Below are positions 26,547 through 38,242 of a stretch of DNA of 64,000 bases, piece by piece; positions within the stretch are counted from its first letter, which is position 1; every line of letters begins with the position of its first letter. This DNA is from Gordonia sp. X0973. Its GTDB lineage: Bacteria > Actinomycetota > Actinomycetes > Mycobacteriales > Mycobacteriaceae. The stretch spans positions 2,232,001 through 2,296,000 of the forward strand of contig NZ_CP054691.1 of assembly GCF_013348785.1 (NCBI RefSeq), read 5' to 3'. The translations under genes and the position numbers were made by a program. Below the pieces are notes generated by a model. It worked only from the letters and a program-made list of their open reading frames with translations. It had not been told where the DNA came from and did not search any database.

Positions 26547-27128
26547 ATGATGTACGCCATGACGTCCGTCGCCGCACTCGAAGCGTCGTTGACGGACCTG
26601 GCGCGCGTGGTCGCCATCCTCCGGCACGAGGACTGGGATAGGCCGACGCCGTGTCCGGCATGGTCGGTCGGCGACGTGCTCGACCACGTCCTGGAGATCA
26701 CCGACAAGTTCACCCGGTTCGCCGCCGGGCTCACCGACGCGCCCCGCGGGCGGGCGCCGCACGCTCGTGACCGCCGCGCGGCGCTCGAAGCCGTCATCAC
26801 CGAGAGTCGGGCCGCCTGGTCGCGAGTCGACTCGGGCCGCACCTGCCACCTGCCGTTCGGCGACTTCTCGGCCACGGCGGCCGCGGGGATCAATGCCGCC
26901 GACGTCCTCGTCCACACCTGGGATATCGCGCGAGGCGCGGGCGTGGACTATTCGATGCCTGCCGACCTGGTCCCCGGGGCGCTGGCCGTGATCGAGCGCC
27001 TGGCCGCCGGCGACCGCGATCACCACCACTACGCACGACCGCCTGCGATGGCCGACGGTTCGGGACCGGACACATTGCTGATCGCTTCGGGCCGGTCGCC
27101 GAATTGGCCGGAGCGGGCGGGCGAGTAA
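26547..27128 (+). CDS. Maleylpyruvate isomerase-family / TIGR03086-type metal-binding protein
   Basis: A 193-residue DinB-like protein. DRPTPCPAWSVGDVLDHVLE carries the first His, and INAADVLVHTWDIARGAG the second His/Asp group, the two hallmarks of the TIGR03086 actinobacterial family, which is predicted to bind a metal and use mycothiol. Substrate unknown. The ATG at 26547 and the ATG at 26559 (MTSVAALEASL) are both possible; neither has a clear ribosome site. It follows the tRNA-Val gene by 78 bp and may be read from its own weak promoter. Confidence 0.75.
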   Translation: MMYAMTSVAALEASLTDLARVVAILRHEDWDRPTPCPAWSVGDVLDHVLEITDKFTRFAAGLTDAPRGRAPHARDRRAALEAVITESRAAWSRVDSGRTCHLPFGDFSATAAAGINAADVLVHTWDIARGAGVDYSMPADLVPGALAVIERLAAGDRDHHHYARPPAMADGSGPDTLLIASGRSPNWPERAGE

Positions 27129-27150
27129 TGACCTGAGCCGCTGTTGGCGC

Positions 27151-27612
27151 TCACACCGCCAGCGCGCGCTCCCACACCGAATCGTCTCGAGGGGCGCCGG
27201 CGTCGGCGGCATCGGCGAACAGCACGCCGCGATCACGGTCGACGAGGACGGTGCCGCGCACCGAATAGCCGCGCCGCTCGTCGAAGACGCCGTATTGCGT
27301 CGCGACGGCGCCGTGCGGCCAGAAGTCGGAGAGGATCGGGAACAGGAATCCCTGGGCGCTCGACCACACCTTGTGCGTGGGCGGCGGGCCGACGGAGATC
27401 GCGAGCGTCGTCAGGTCCTCGTTGTCGAACTCGGGCAGGCGGTCGCGGATGAGCCCGAGTTCCCCCTCGCAGTTGCCGGTGAACGCCAACGGGAAGAACA
27501 CCAGCAACACCTTGCGGTCGACGACCAGCGACGACAGGCTGACGCGCTGGTTGTTCTGGTCGGGCAGCGTGAAGTCCGGGGCCCGGTCCCCGACGGCGAT
27601 CAGTTCGCGCAT
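27151..27612 (-). CDS. ahpE: One-cysteine peroxiredoxin AhpE
   Basis: A 153-residue peroxiredoxin, the length of M. tuberculosis AhpE. The peroxidatic cysteine is Cys48 in FFPLAFTGNCEGEL; no second cysteine is present, so it is a 1-Cys enzyme. It reduces peroxides and peroxynitrite, and by family knowledge is recycled by mycoredoxin-1/mycothiol. APDFTLPDQNNQRVSL opens the thioredoxin fold. The ATG at 27612 follows the DUF3052 stop by 2 nt, so they are one operon, as in M. tuberculosis (Rv2238c-Rv2239c). Confidence 0.94.
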   Translation of the reverse strand: MRELIAVGDRAPDFTLPDQNNQRVSLSSLVVDRKVLLVFFPLAFTGNCEGELGLIRDRLPEFDNEDLTTLAISVGPPPTHKVWSSAQGFLFPILSDFWPHGAVATQYGVFDERRGYSVRGTVLVDRDRGVLFADAADAGAPRDDSVWERALAV

Positions 27613-27614
27613 GC

Positions 27615-28028
27615 TCAGCGCGAACCGCGCGAGCGGGGCTGCACCAGGCGGGTCGCGGTCCAGTCCCCCAGATTGGTGACGCTGGTCTGGGTCAGCCCGG
27701 TGGTCGCGGCCGCCTCGCTGACATCGCTCGGTTCGACGTGGCCGCGCATCCCGGTCTTCGGCGAGAGCACCCACAGGTAGCCGTCGTCGGCCAGCGGCGT
27801 GATCGCGTCCATCAGGGCGTCGGTGAGGTCACCGTCGTCGTCGCGCCACCACAGGAGCACGACGTCGATGACGTCGTCGGCGTCCTCATCGAGCATTTCC
27901 GCGTCGATGATGTCCTCGATGGCGACCCGCAGGTCATCGTCGGTGTCGTCATCCCAGCCCAGTTCCTGCACGACGAGCCCTTTGCTCAGCCCCAGTTTCT
28001 GCGCACCGGCACCCTCGGCGGCGACCAC
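27615..28028 (-). CDS. DUF3052 family protein
   Basis: A 137-residue acidic cytosolic protein of the actinobacterial DUF3052 family (Rv2239c-like). It opens with VVAAEGAGAQKLGLSKGLVV, followed by a very acidic stretch (DDDTDDD, DEDADDVID) and the conserved LWWRDDDGDLTDALMDA. The function is unknown. The GTG start at 28028 is preceded by GGAGG at good distance. It is the first gene of an operon with ahpE. A longer upstream frame is non-coding. Confidence 0.88.
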   Translation of the reverse strand: MVAAEGAGAQKLGLSKGLVVQELGWDDDTDDDLRVAIEDIIDAEMLDEDADDVIDVVLLWWRDDDGDLTDALMDAITPLADDGYLWVLSPKTGMRGHVEPSDVSEAAATTGLTQTSVTNLGDWTATRLVQPRSRGSR

Positions 28029-28159
28029 GCGTGACCTCCTACATCTGCGGATCGACGCCGAGTGAGTCCCGACGCCCGTGTTGCTATCCCACAGGGTTGA
28101 CGGCCCGAACGCAACCCGAACCGGCCGATTGCCCGCACCGTCGGTCACCGACCGCACCC

Positions 28160-28654
28160 TCAGTCGTGCAGGTAGTCCGCGCAAACCCGCACGAGCGCCT
28201 GCCGTGCGGCATCCCATCGGCGCGCGGCCGGGTTCAGGACGGCGGCGTTCTTCTCGGCGATCGCCCGACGGACCGCCTCGGCGGCATCGGCGGTCCTGGC
28301 CATCTCCGTCGCGAGCGGCGGCGGCAATTCGTTCGCGCCCGCCGCGCGCAGGACGCGGACATCCTCGTCGAGACGGGCGACGACCGCCGCATCGGTCCCC
28401 CGCAGCGCACCCATGCTCTGGGTCGAGTTCAGCGCTGCGATCATCGCGTTGTAGGCCTCGACGGTCGACCGCATGCCCCCCAACGACTCCCGGCAGGCGC
28501 TGGTCGACCGATACCGGGAGGTGAACGAACTCACCGCCGGCGATCCGGCGGGGCTGGCCTCGCCACCGACCGAGCACGCCATGACCGACACGGCCGAGGC
28601 CGACGCCAGAATGCCCGCGAGGGGGCGGCGGAGTCGGCTCAATAGCGCAGGCAT
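28160..28654 (-). CDS. Putative lipoprotein, paralogue of the upstream gene
   Basis: A 164-residue predicted lipoprotein with signal LRRPLAGILASASAVSVMAC and a lipobox-like VMAC, followed by a helical, Ala/Arg-rich domain. Its pattern (Cys early in the mature part, EAYNAMIAALNSTQ, LDEDVRVLRAAG, a final Cys before the C terminus) mirrors the gene at 28639-29145, so the two look like an old tandem duplication. No known function. Its ATG overlaps the upstream stop by 16 nt. Confidence 0.7.
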   Translation of the reverse strand: MPALLSRLRRPLAGILASASAVSVMACSVGGEASPAGSPAVSSFTSRYRSTSACRESLGGMRSTVEAYNAMIAALNSTQSMGALRGTDAAVVARLDEDVRVLRAAGANELPPPLATEMARTADAAEAVRRAIAEKNAAVLNPAARRWDAARQALVRVCADYLHD

Positions 28655-29145
28655 ATGACGTCGAGCTGGCGGCGGACGTCGTTCCACTTGTGCGCCGAAT
28701 CGTTCAAGGAGTCGATGTTGCCCGCGGCGAGACGGTCGCGCTGGGTCTGGGTGGCGTCCTTGACCACGCCGATCTGGGTCTTGAGATCGTCCGGGAGGTC
28801 GACGGACTGGGCCTGGTTCAACGCCTCGATGTTGGCGTCCAACTTCGTGATGACCTGCTTGTCGAGCCCGGCGAAGTTGCCGCCGCTGCTGTTGTACTGG
28901 TCGATCATCTTGTTGTAGTCGCGCACGCCTTCACCGAGGGTGCTCCGCAGGTCCGAGCACTGGGTGCGCGCGTTCTTCTTCTGCGTGATGATCTTCTGCT
29001 CCGCCACGTACTTGGCGACGACGTCCGAGTTCGGCGCGTGTGCCGTGCCGCTGACCGTGCACCCCATCAGCATCCCGGCCGCGCCCAGGGCGACCACTGC
29101 TGCGGCGACTCGGCGGGGGGCGGCGAAGGCGATTGTGTCAGTCAT
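28639..29145 (-). CDS. Putative lipoprotein
   Basis: A 168-residue lipoprotein: signal APRRVAAAVVALGAAGMLMGC with lipobox LMGC, then a mostly helical domain with DLRSTLGEGVRDYNKMIDQY, DKQVITKLDANIEALNQ and a last Cys at the C terminus (DVICLRY). One Cys (TQCSD) and this last one could form a disulfide. Conserved type in Gordonia-like genomes as far as I recall, function unknown. The start overlaps the stop of the next upstream gene by 4 nt. Confidence 0.75.
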   Translation of the reverse strand: MTDTIAFAAPRRVAAAVVALGAAGMLMGCTVSGTAHAPNSDVVAKYVAEQKIITQKKNARTQCSDLRSTLGEGVRDYNKMIDQYNSSGGNFAGLDKQVITKLDANIEALNQAQSVDLPDDLKTQIGVVKDATQTQRDRLAAGNIDSLNDSAHKWNDVRRQLDVICLRY

Positions 29146-29561
29146 GACTCTCCGTATTGTTTGGCGATGGTCTTGACGCGATTCAACTCGGATATGTTGC
29201 CGAAAATCGCGACCCAGTTGTAGACGAGCGCGGAAATGACCCCGAACCAACCCAGGCACAGGCAGTGCAGTTGTGCGCCCCAGAACGCCCGACGGACGTC
29301 GGCCATCGAACCCGTCACCTGCTTCGGGCTGGTCAGCGCCACGATGAGCAGTCCGGTATGTGCCTTGAACGTGGCGGTGTACACCCCGGGCCCCTGGGCG
29401 AATACCGGCTGGCCGTATCCCTGCTGCTGCGGGTAGCCAGGCTGCGCGTAGCCCTGCGCCACGGCCTGCGGATGCGGCGGCTGCGCGTACTGCGGTTGAG
29501 CGTACTGCGGATGGGCATACTGCGGTTGGGCGTATTGCGGGTGCGGATCGGGCGCAGTCAT
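29142..29561 (-). CDS. Small membrane protein with Pro/Gln/Tyr-rich repeat N terminus
   Basis: A 139-residue protein. Residues 1-55 are low-complexity, with four pentapeptide repeats of the PQYAQ/PQYAH kind followed by GYAQPGYPQQQGYGQ. The C-terminal half has a hydrophobic segment (FWGAQLHCLCLGWFGVISAL and on to VYNWVAIFG) that should cross the membrane, ending in a charged tail (LNRVKTIAKQYGES). The start at 29561 is behind GAGGGGG. It heads an overlapping three-gene operon with two lipoproteins, so the three probably act together at the envelope. Function unknown. Confidence 0.75.
   Translation of the reverse strand: MTAPDPHPQYAQPQYAHPQYAQPQYAQPPHPQAVAQGYAQPGYPQQQGYGQPVFAQGPGVYTATFKAHTGLLIVALTSPKQVTGSMADVRRAFWGAQLHCLCLGWFGVISALVYNWVAIFGNISELNRVKTIAKQYGES
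29485..29544 (-). repeat. Four tandem 15-bp repeats encoding the PQYA(Q/H) pentapeptide
   Basis: Copies at 29485-29499, 29500-29514, 29515-29529 and 29530-29544 differ at a few positions. They keep the reading frame, so copy-number change would only lengthen or shorten the protein. Confidence 0.85.
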
Positions 29562-29815
29562 CGGTTCCCCCTCGTTGACAGTTCCACGTTGACCGGGCAT
29601 CGGCCGCGGCGCGTTCGAGAATATCGGCAATCGTATCCCCGTCGGAAGCGGACCATTCACCCGACTGCTCGGTGGCACCCATCACATTGCCCGCCGGGTG
29701 TGGCGCACGTTTAGGCTGGGGATGCACCGACGCCCCACCCCGGCGTCGGCATCCGCAATTGCACCCACCGCGCACCACCAACCGCGCGGTGACAACAGAA
29801 TCAGAGGAATCCACT

Positions 29816-32575
<2,760 letters not shown>

Positions 32576-32579
32576 TGAC

Positions 32580-32585
32580 TACCCT
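32580..32585 (+). promoter_or_regulatory. -10 element of a probable leaderless promoter (mabR)
   Basis: TACCCT lies 6 nt before the GTG at 32592, only 4 bp after the aceE stop. mabR can thus be transcribed separately from aceE. Confidence 0.45.
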
Positions 32586-32591
32586 GTACAC

Positions 32592-33869
32592 GTGACCGCC
32601 CCGCCCAACCCGAAGCCCTCGCCCGGTTCGCCCGCGGCGATCTTCGGCGGGTTGGGCGGCCGTGTGCCCACACCGGACAGCGTCCGCGACGCGTTGCCCG
32701 ACACGCTGTTGCGCCGGGTCAAGCAGTACAGCGGGCGACTGGCCACCGAAGCGGTGCACTCGATGTCGGACCACCTGCCCTACTTCTCCGAGCTCGACGC
32801 CGCCCAGCGCGCCTCGGTGCAGTTGGTGGTGCAGACCGCGGTGGTGAACTTCGTGGAGTGGATCCAGGATCCCGAGGGGAACGTCAAGTTCACCGTCGAG
32901 GCCTTCCAGGTGGTGCCGCAGGATCTGGCGCGGCGCATCTCCCTGCTGCAGACGGTCGAGATGGTCCGTGTGGCGATGGAGTTCTTCGAGAAACGGCTGC
33001 CGCTGCTGGCGCGCGACGACGAGCAGCTGCGGGCACTCACCGAGTCGGTGCTGCGCTACGGCCGGGAAATCGGATTCGCCGCGGCCTCCATCTACGCCTC
33101 GGCCGCCGAGTCGCGCGGCGCGTGGGACTCCCGGCTGGAGGCACTCGTCGTCGACGCGGTGGTCCGCGGCGACGACGGTCCGCAGCTCACCTCGCGCGCA
33201 GCCGCGCTCAACTGGGACTCCGACGCCCCGGCGACCGTGATCGTCGGCAATCCGCCGCCGGAACAGAACGTGTCGGTGCCGCTGACCATCCACAACACCG
33301 CCGTCGCACACGACCGTGCCGCCCTCTCGGTGGTGCAGGGCACCATCCTCGTCGCGATCGTGAGCGGCAAGATCCGGGCGAATGAGCCGTTCGTCACCGA
33401 GCTGCTCGAACATTTCGCCGACGGCCCGGTGGTCATCGGGCCGACGGTGCCCGACCTGATCACCGCGCATACCAGCGCCGTCGAGGCGCTGGCCGGCATG
33501 GAGGCGGTCGCGGGATGGCCGAGCGCCCCGCGGCCGGTGCACAGCCTCGAACTGCTGCCCGAGCGGGCCCTGGCGGGTGATCCGACCGCCGCCACCACGC
33601 TGATTCAGACGCTCACGAAACCCCTCGGCTCCGCCGGGGCGAACCTGACCGCGACGCTCGAGGCCTATTTGGACGCTGGCGGATCGGTCGAGGCTTGTGC
33701 CCGAACACTATTCGTTCACCCAAATACTGTTCGATACCGACTAAGACGAATCGCCGAAATCACTGGACGTGACGCAACTAACCCGCGAGATGCCTACGTG
33801 TTGCGCGTGGCAACGACCGTGGGCAGATTGACACAAACGCAGAACAAACCAGCTACTTCTGCCCCATGA
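32592..33869 (+). CDS. mabR: PucR/CdaR-type regulator MabR of the FAS-II operon
   Basis: A 425-residue regulator. The C terminus carries the PucR-type helix-turn-helix (VEACARTLFVHPNTVRYRLR, about residues 365-405). The rest is a sensor region with a CdaR GGDEF-like fold (about 170-310) whose ligand is unknown. It sits between aceE and fabD exactly where M. tuberculosis has MabR (Rv2242), the activator of the FAS-II operon that responds to long-chain acyl-CoA by published work. A matching palindrome lies 110 bp downstream in front of fabD. GTG start supported by the leaderless-type promoter. Confidence 0.88.
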   Translation: MTAPPNPKPSPGSPAAIFGGLGGRVPTPDSVRDALPDTLLRRVKQYSGRLATEAVHSMSDHLPYFSELDAAQRASVQLVVQTAVVNFVEWIQDPEGNVKFTVEAFQVVPQDLARRISLLQTVEMVRVAMEFFEKRLPLLARDDEQLRALTESVLRYGREIGFAAASIYASAAESRGAWDSRLEALVVDAVVRGDDGPQLTSRAAALNWDSDAPATVIVGNPPPEQNVSVPLTIHNTAVAHDRAALSVVQGTILVAIVSGKIRANEPFVTELLEHFADGPVVIGPTVPDLITAHTSAVEALAGMEAVAGWPSAPRPVHSLELLPERALAGDPTAATTLIQTLTKPLGSAGANLTATLEAYLDAGGSVEACARTLFVHPNTVRYRLRRIAEITGRDATNPRDAYVLRVATTVGRLTQTQNKPATSAP

Positions 33870-33979
33870 GTCACATCCGTTTCAGGCGAGTCTTACCATT
33901 TTCCCAGGCTGAGCCGTTTTGGACACGGTTTGGTAACGGATAACGCTCCGGCTTCGGCCCGGGTGCCACTCGGGTGGAG

Positions 33980-33998
33980 TTTGTAGGATTCCTACAAA
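33980..33998. promoter_or_regulatory. Candidate MabR operator upstream of fabD
   Basis: A perfect inverted repeat with 9-nt arms (TTTGTAGGA and its complement) around one base, 66 bp before the fabD GTG. It has the form TTTGT-N9-ACAAA, the kind of palindrome I recall for MabR sites in mycobacteria. Confidence 0.65.
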
Positions 33999-34064
33999 AC
34001 GGCTCTGAAAGGTTCATGCTCTCCGACACCGTCGTCAGATGACTTGAAGGTGTTCAGTTACAAC

Positions 34065-34973
34065 GTGCTTACGTTGCTTGCGCCCGGACAGGGCTCCCAG
34101 ACCCCCGGCATGCTCGTCGACTGGCTCGAGCTGCCCGGGGTCCGCGATCAACTCGCGACCTGGTCCAAGCTGACCGGTCTGGACCTCGAACGCCTCGGCA
34201 CCACCGCGACGGCCGAGGAGATCACCGATACCGCGATCACCCAGCCCCTGGTCGTCGCCGCCGCGCTGCTCGCCTACGACGAGCTGGCCAAGCAGCATCC
34301 CCTCGCACCCGGCAGCATCGTGGCCGGGCACTCGGTGGGCGAGCTGGCCGCCGCCGCCATCGCCGGGGTCATCAGCGCCGACGAGGCCGTGACCCTCGCC
34401 GGGATCCGCGGCGCCGAGATGGCCCGCGCCTGCGCCCTCGAGCCGACGACCATGGCGGCCGTGCTCGGCGGCGACGAGGCCGAGGTCCTCGCGCGCCTGG
34501 ACGAACTCGAGCTCGTCCCCGCCAACCGCAACGCCGTCGGCCAGATCGTGGCGGCCGGCAAGGTCGACGCCATCGACGAACTGGTGGCCAACCCGCCGGA
34601 GAAGGCGCGCACCCGCAAGCTCGCCGTCGCCGGCGCCTTCCACACCGCGTTCATGGCGCCCGCGCAGGACGCGGTGGCCGCCGCCGCCGCGAAGATCACG
34701 CCCGCCGATCCGGTCTTCACGCTGCTCTCGAATTCCGACGGCAAGCCGGTCACCACCGGCGCCGAGGCGTTGGAGAAGCTCGTCGCACAGGTCACCCGCC
34801 CGGTCCGCTGGGACCTGTGCTCGGTGACGATGCGCGAGGCCGGTACCACCGCCATCGTCGAGCTCCCCCCCGCCGGGACGCTCGTCGGGATCGCCAAGCG
34901 CGAACTCAAGGGCACGCCCACCCTGGCCCTGAAGACCCCGGAGAGCCTCTCTGGAATCACTGAACTTGGATAG
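34065..34973 (+). CDS. fabD: Malonyl-CoA:acyl-carrier-protein transacylase
   Basis: A 302-residue FabD that moves malonyl groups from CoA to AcpM for fatty acid/meromycolate elongation. LTLLAPGQGSQTPGML opens the fold, the nucleophile is Ser90 in VAGHSVGELAAAA, and the His is in VAGAFHTAFMAP. The GTG at 34065 gives the family-typical start VLTLLAPGQGSQ; a TTG at 34044 would add seven residues. It is the first gene of fabD-acpM-kasA-accD6, with the candidate MabR operator ahead. Confidence 0.95.
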   Translation: MLTLLAPGQGSQTPGMLVDWLELPGVRDQLATWSKLTGLDLERLGTTATAEEITDTAITQPLVVAAALLAYDELAKQHPLAPGSIVAGHSVGELAAAAIAGVISADEAVTLAGIRGAEMARACALEPTTMAAVLGGDEAEVLARLDELELVPANRNAVGQIVAAGKVDAIDELVANPPEKARTRKLAVAGAFHTAFMAPAQDAVAAAAAKITPADPVFTLLSNSDGKPVTTGAEALEKLVAQVTRPVRWDLCSVTMREAGTTAIVELPPAGTLVGIAKRELKGTPTLALKTPESLSGITELG

Positions 34974-35081
34974 CGGCCGGGAACCCCCGGCCCCCGGAAA
35001 GCCGTAAAGCGGCTCGTCCACACGGCACCCATACCGCCGTCTCCGGAATTGGATAACACCCCTTAGACAAAGGAGCCACCC

Positions 35082-35387
35082 ATGGCAGTCAGCCAGGAAG
35101 ACCTCATCGCCGGCATCGCCGAGATCATCGAAGAAGTGACCGGCATCGAGCCCTCCGAGGTCACGATGGAGAAGTCCTTCGTCGATGACCTGGACATCGA
35201 CTCGCTGTCGATGGTCGAGATCGCCGTCCAGATCGAGGACAAGTACGGCCTGAAGGTTCCCGACGAGGACCTCGCCGGCCTGCGCACCGTCGGTGACGCC
35301 GTCGCCTACATCCAGAAGCTCGAGGCCGAGAACCCCGAGGCCGCCGCCGCCATCGCCGCGCAGATCGCCGAGGAAAAGAAGGCGTGA
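35082..35387 (+). CDS. acpM: Meromycolate-type acyl carrier protein
   Basis: A 101-residue acyl carrier protein; Ser41 in [13 protein letters not shown] takes the phosphopantetheine arm. A C-terminal extension of about 20 residues ([19 protein letters not shown]) after the usual 80-residue ACP is the mark of the mycobacterial AcpM group. It carries growing chains in FAS-II. A strong ribosome site (AAAGGAG) precedes the ATG, fitting high expression. The last codons overlap the kasA start by 4 nt. Confidence 0.95.
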   Translation: MAVSQEDLIAGIAEIIEEVTGIEPSEVTMEKSFVDDLDIDSLSMVEIAVQIEDKYGLKVPDEDLAGLRTVGDAVAYIQKLEAENPEAAAAIAAQIAEEKKA

Positions 35388-36655
35388 CCGCCTCGCTTCG
35401 CGAGTACTCCACGCTGGGGGGCAACTTCCCCAGCGTGGTGGTGACGTCCATGGTCGCCACCACCTCGCTCGGCGTCGACCTTGATTCGACCTGGGACGGA
35501 CTGCTCAAGGGCCAGTCCGGCATCCGGGAACTGACCGGCGACTTCGTCACCAAATACGGCGAACTCCCCTGCCGGATCGGTGGCAAGCTCATCGAGGATC
35601 CCGCCGAAGAGGTCACCCGCGTCGAGGCGCGCCGCATGGCGTACGTCGAGCGTGTCGCCCACGTCATGAGCAAGCGCCTCTGGGCGCACGCCGGCGAGCC
35701 CGAGGTTGACCCCAACCGGCTCGCGGTCGTTCTTGGCACCGGCCAGGGTGGCGGCGACGCCATGATCCACAACTGGCAGGCCATGGAGGAGTCGGGCAAC
35801 TACCGCAAGGTGTCGCCCCTCGCCGTCCAGATGGCGATGCCCAACGGCCCGGCCGGCGTCGTCGGCCTCAACGTCGGCGCGCGCGCCGGCGTGATCACCC
35901 CGGTCTCGGCGTGTTCGTCGGGCGCGGAGGCGATCGCGCACGCGTGGCGGCACATCGTCCTCGGTGACGCCGACATGGTCGTCTGTGGTGGCGTCGAAGG
36001 CTACATCGATGCGATTCCGATCGCCGCGTTCACCATGATGCGCGCGATGAGCACCCGCAACGACGATCCGGCCGGTGCGTCGCGCCCGTTCGACAAGGAT
36101 CGGGACGGCTTCGTCTTCGGCGAGGCCGCCGCGATGCTGATCCTCGAGCGCGAAGAGCACGCCAAGGCCCGCGGTGCGCACATCCACGCCCGCGTCCTCG
36201 GTGCCGGTATCACCTCGGATGGGTTCCACCTGGTTGCCCCCGACCCCAGCGGTCAGGGCAACTCGCGGGCCATGGCCCGTGCGATCCAGACCGCCGGGCT
36301 GACTCCGAAGGACATCAGCCACGTCAACGCCCACGCCACGTCGACCCCGGTCGGCGACACGGCAGAGGCGATCGGCATCCAGTCCGCCGTCGGCAACCAC
36401 GCGGCGATCTACGCCCCGAAGTCGGCGCTGGGCCACTCGATCGGTGCCGTCGGCGCCCTCGAGTCGGTGCTGACCATGAAGGCGGTCGAGGAAGGCGTTA
36501 TCCCGCCGACTCTCAACCTGGAGAATCTGGATCCCGAGTGCGGCGACATCGACGTTGTCCACGGCAAGCCCCGTGAAGGCAACTACGAGTACGCGCTCAA
36601 CAACTCGTTCGGTTTCGGCGGCCACAACGTGGCCATTGCGATCGGGCGCTACTGA
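35384..36655 (+). CDS. kasA: Beta-ketoacyl-ACP synthase (KasA/FabF)
   Basis: A 423-residue condensing enzyme. The nucleophile Cys is in [18 protein letters not shown] (about residue 177), the catalytic His residues are in [12 protein letters not shown] and [15 protein letters not shown], and [12 protein letters not shown] is the C-terminal glycine loop. It elongates acyl-AcpM by two carbons. The GTG at 35384 overlaps the acpM stop, so translation is coupled. In M. tuberculosis a second copy (kasB) follows; here accD6 comes next, 52 bp downstream, so there is only one synthase in the operon. Confidence 0.95.
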   Translation: MTASLREYSTLGGNFPSVVVTSMVATTSLGVDLDSTWDGLLKGQSGIRELTGDFVTKYGELPCRIGGKLIEDPAEEVTRVEARRMAYVERVAHVMSKRLWAHAGEPEVDPNRLAVVLGTGQGGGDAMIHNWQAMEESGNYRKVSPLAVQMAMPNGPAGVVGLNVGARAGVITPVSACSSGAEAIAHAWRHIVLGDADMVVCGGVEGYIDAIPIAAFTMMRAMSTRNDDPAGASRPFDKDRDGFVFGEAAAMLILEREEHAKARGAHIHARVLGAGITSDGFHLVAPDPSGQGNSRAMARAIQTAGLTPKDISHVNAHATSTPVGDTAEAIGIQSAVGNHAAIYAPKSALGHSIGAVGALESVLTMKAVEEGVIPPTLNLENLDPECGDIDVVHGKPREGNYEYALNNSFGFGGHNVAIAIGRY

Positions 36656-36707
36656 CAGATGTGATGCACGACCAGCCACCCCGCTAGACACAGGGAAGGA
36701 GACGGCG

Positions 36708-38156
36708 ATGACCACCTTGGCCCCCATTTCCAGCCAAGAGGATTCGGTGGATCCCCGCGATCCGCTGCTTCGCTTGACCAACTTCTTCGACGAGGGTTCC
36801 CTGCGCCTGCTGCACCCGGTAGACGATTCCGGCGTGCAGGCGGCAATCGGTGAGGTCCACGGTGTGACCACCGTGGCCTACTGCACCGACGGCACCGTGA
36901 TGGGCGGTGCCATGGGGGTGGCTGGTTGTGCTCATATCGTCGACGCCATCGACACCGCGATCGCCGATCAGGCACCGGTCGTCGGTATCTGGCATTCCGG
37001 CGGGGCCCGCCTCGCCGAGGGCGTCGAGGCCCTCCACGCGGTCGGCCAGGTCTTCGAGGCGATGGTCCGCGCCTCCGGGGACATCCCGCAGATTTCCGTG
37101 GTCGTCGGCTTCGCCGCCGGCGGCGCGGCCTATGGTCCCGCCCTCACCGACGTCGTCATCATGGCGCCGGCCGGCCGGGTCTTCGTGACCGGGCCCGACG
37201 TGGTCCGCAGCGTCACCGGCGAGGACGTCGACATGGAGTCGCTCGGCGGCCCCCTCGCGCACGGCAAGAAGTCCGGCGTCTGCCACATCACCGCCGATTC
37301 CGAGCCCGACGCACTGTGGCGCGCCCGACGGCTCGTCTCGACGTTCAACCGCCAGGGCGAGATCGACGTCGACGCGGCGCGCGCGGGCGACACCGATCTC
37401 CAGGCGCTGCTGCCCGAGTCGGCCCGACGGGCCTACGACGTCCACCCCATCGTGGCGCAACTGCTCGACACCGATCACGACATCGACGGCAACGAGATCT
37501 CCTCCTTCGAGGAGTTGCAGGCCAAGTGGGCGCCCAACATCGTGATCGGGTTCGGCCGCCTCGCCGGCCGCAGCGTCGGCGTCATCGCCAACAACCCGCT
37601 GCGGATGGGTGGCTGCCTGAACTCGCTGAGCGCCGAGAAGGCCGCCAGGTTCGTCCGCCTCTGCGACGCTTTCGGCATCCCCCTGATCGTCCTGACCGAC
37701 GTCCCCGGCTACCTGCCCGGGGTCGGCCAGGAATGGGACGGGGTGGTCCGGCGCGGGGCCAAGCTGCTGCACGCGTTCGCCGAGTGCAGCGTCCCGCGCG
37801 TCACGCTGGTCACCCGCAAGATCTACGGCGGCGCCTACATCGCGATGAACTCCCGCGCACTCGGCGCGACCGCCGTCTATGCCTGGCCGGGCTCCGAGGT
37901 CGCCGTCATGGGCGCCAAGGCGGCCGTCGGCATCCTGCACAAGAAAACCCTCGCCGCGGCCGCAGAGCACGAGCGAGAGGCCCTGCACGACCGTCTCGCC
38001 GCCGAGCACGAGGAGATCGCCGGCGGGATCGGCACGGCGCAGGCCATCGGCGTCGTCGACGAACTCATCGATCCCGCGACGACCCGCAGCACCCTCGCCA
38101 CCGCGATCGCCACGGCACCGGCCCGTCGCGGACGGCACAAGAACATCCCGCTCTGA
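36708..38156 (+). CDS. accD6: Acyl-CoA carboxylase beta subunit AccD6
   Basis: A 482-residue carboxyltransferase subunit. Oxyanion-forming glycines are seen in GIWHSGGARLAEGVEAL and VVVGFAAGGAAYGPALTD in the N-terminal half, and VPGYLPGVGQEWDGVVRRGA, IYGGAYIAMNSR and AWPGSEVAVMG in the C-terminal half. With a biotin-carrying AccA it makes malonyl-CoA for FAS-II. ATG at 36708 behind GGGAAGGAGA. It is the last gene of the operon and is followed by a strong terminator. Confidence 0.94.
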   Translation: MTTLAPISSQEDSVDPRDPLLRLTNFFDEGSLRLLHPVDDSGVQAAIGEVHGVTTVAYCTDGTVMGGAMGVAGCAHIVDAIDTAIADQAPVVGIWHSGGARLAEGVEALHAVGQVFEAMVRASGDIPQISVVVGFAAGGAAYGPALTDVVIMAPAGRVFVTGPDVVRSVTGEDVDMESLGGPLAHGKKSGVCHITADSEPDALWRARRLVSTFNRQGEIDVDAARAGDTDLQALLPESARRAYDVHPIVAQLLDTDHDIDGNEISSFEELQAKWAPNIVIGFGRLAGRSVGVIANNPLRMGGCLNSLSAEKAARFVRLCDAFGIPLIVLTDVPGYLPGVGQEWDGVVRRGAKLLHAFAECSVPRVTLVTRKIYGGAYIAMNSRALGATAVYAWPGSEVAVMGAKAAVGILHKKTLAAAAEHEREALHDRLAAEHEEIAGGIGTAQAIGVVDELIDPATTRSTLATAIATAPARRGRHKNIPL

Positions 38157-38181
38157 GCCCCGGTACATCGAGAGCACCAAA

Positions 38182-38221
38182 ACACGAACTCCGCACCTGC
38201 GCGCAGGTGCGGAGTTCGTGT
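38182..38221. terminator. Bidirectional terminator between accD6 and the DUF3145 gene
   Basis: A perfect 40-nt palindrome with two 20-nt arms (ACACGAACTCCGCACCTGCG and its complement) and no unpaired loop bases beyond the turn. It lies between converging genes. There is no T-run, as is common in actinobacteria. Confidence 0.75.
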
Positions 38222-38242
38222 GTCATCCAACTTGTGCGGTAT

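Noticed and set aside
29485..29544. Short repeats as a CRISPR array
   Set aside because: The 15-bp units are directly adjacent, without spacers, and in frame within a coding gene.
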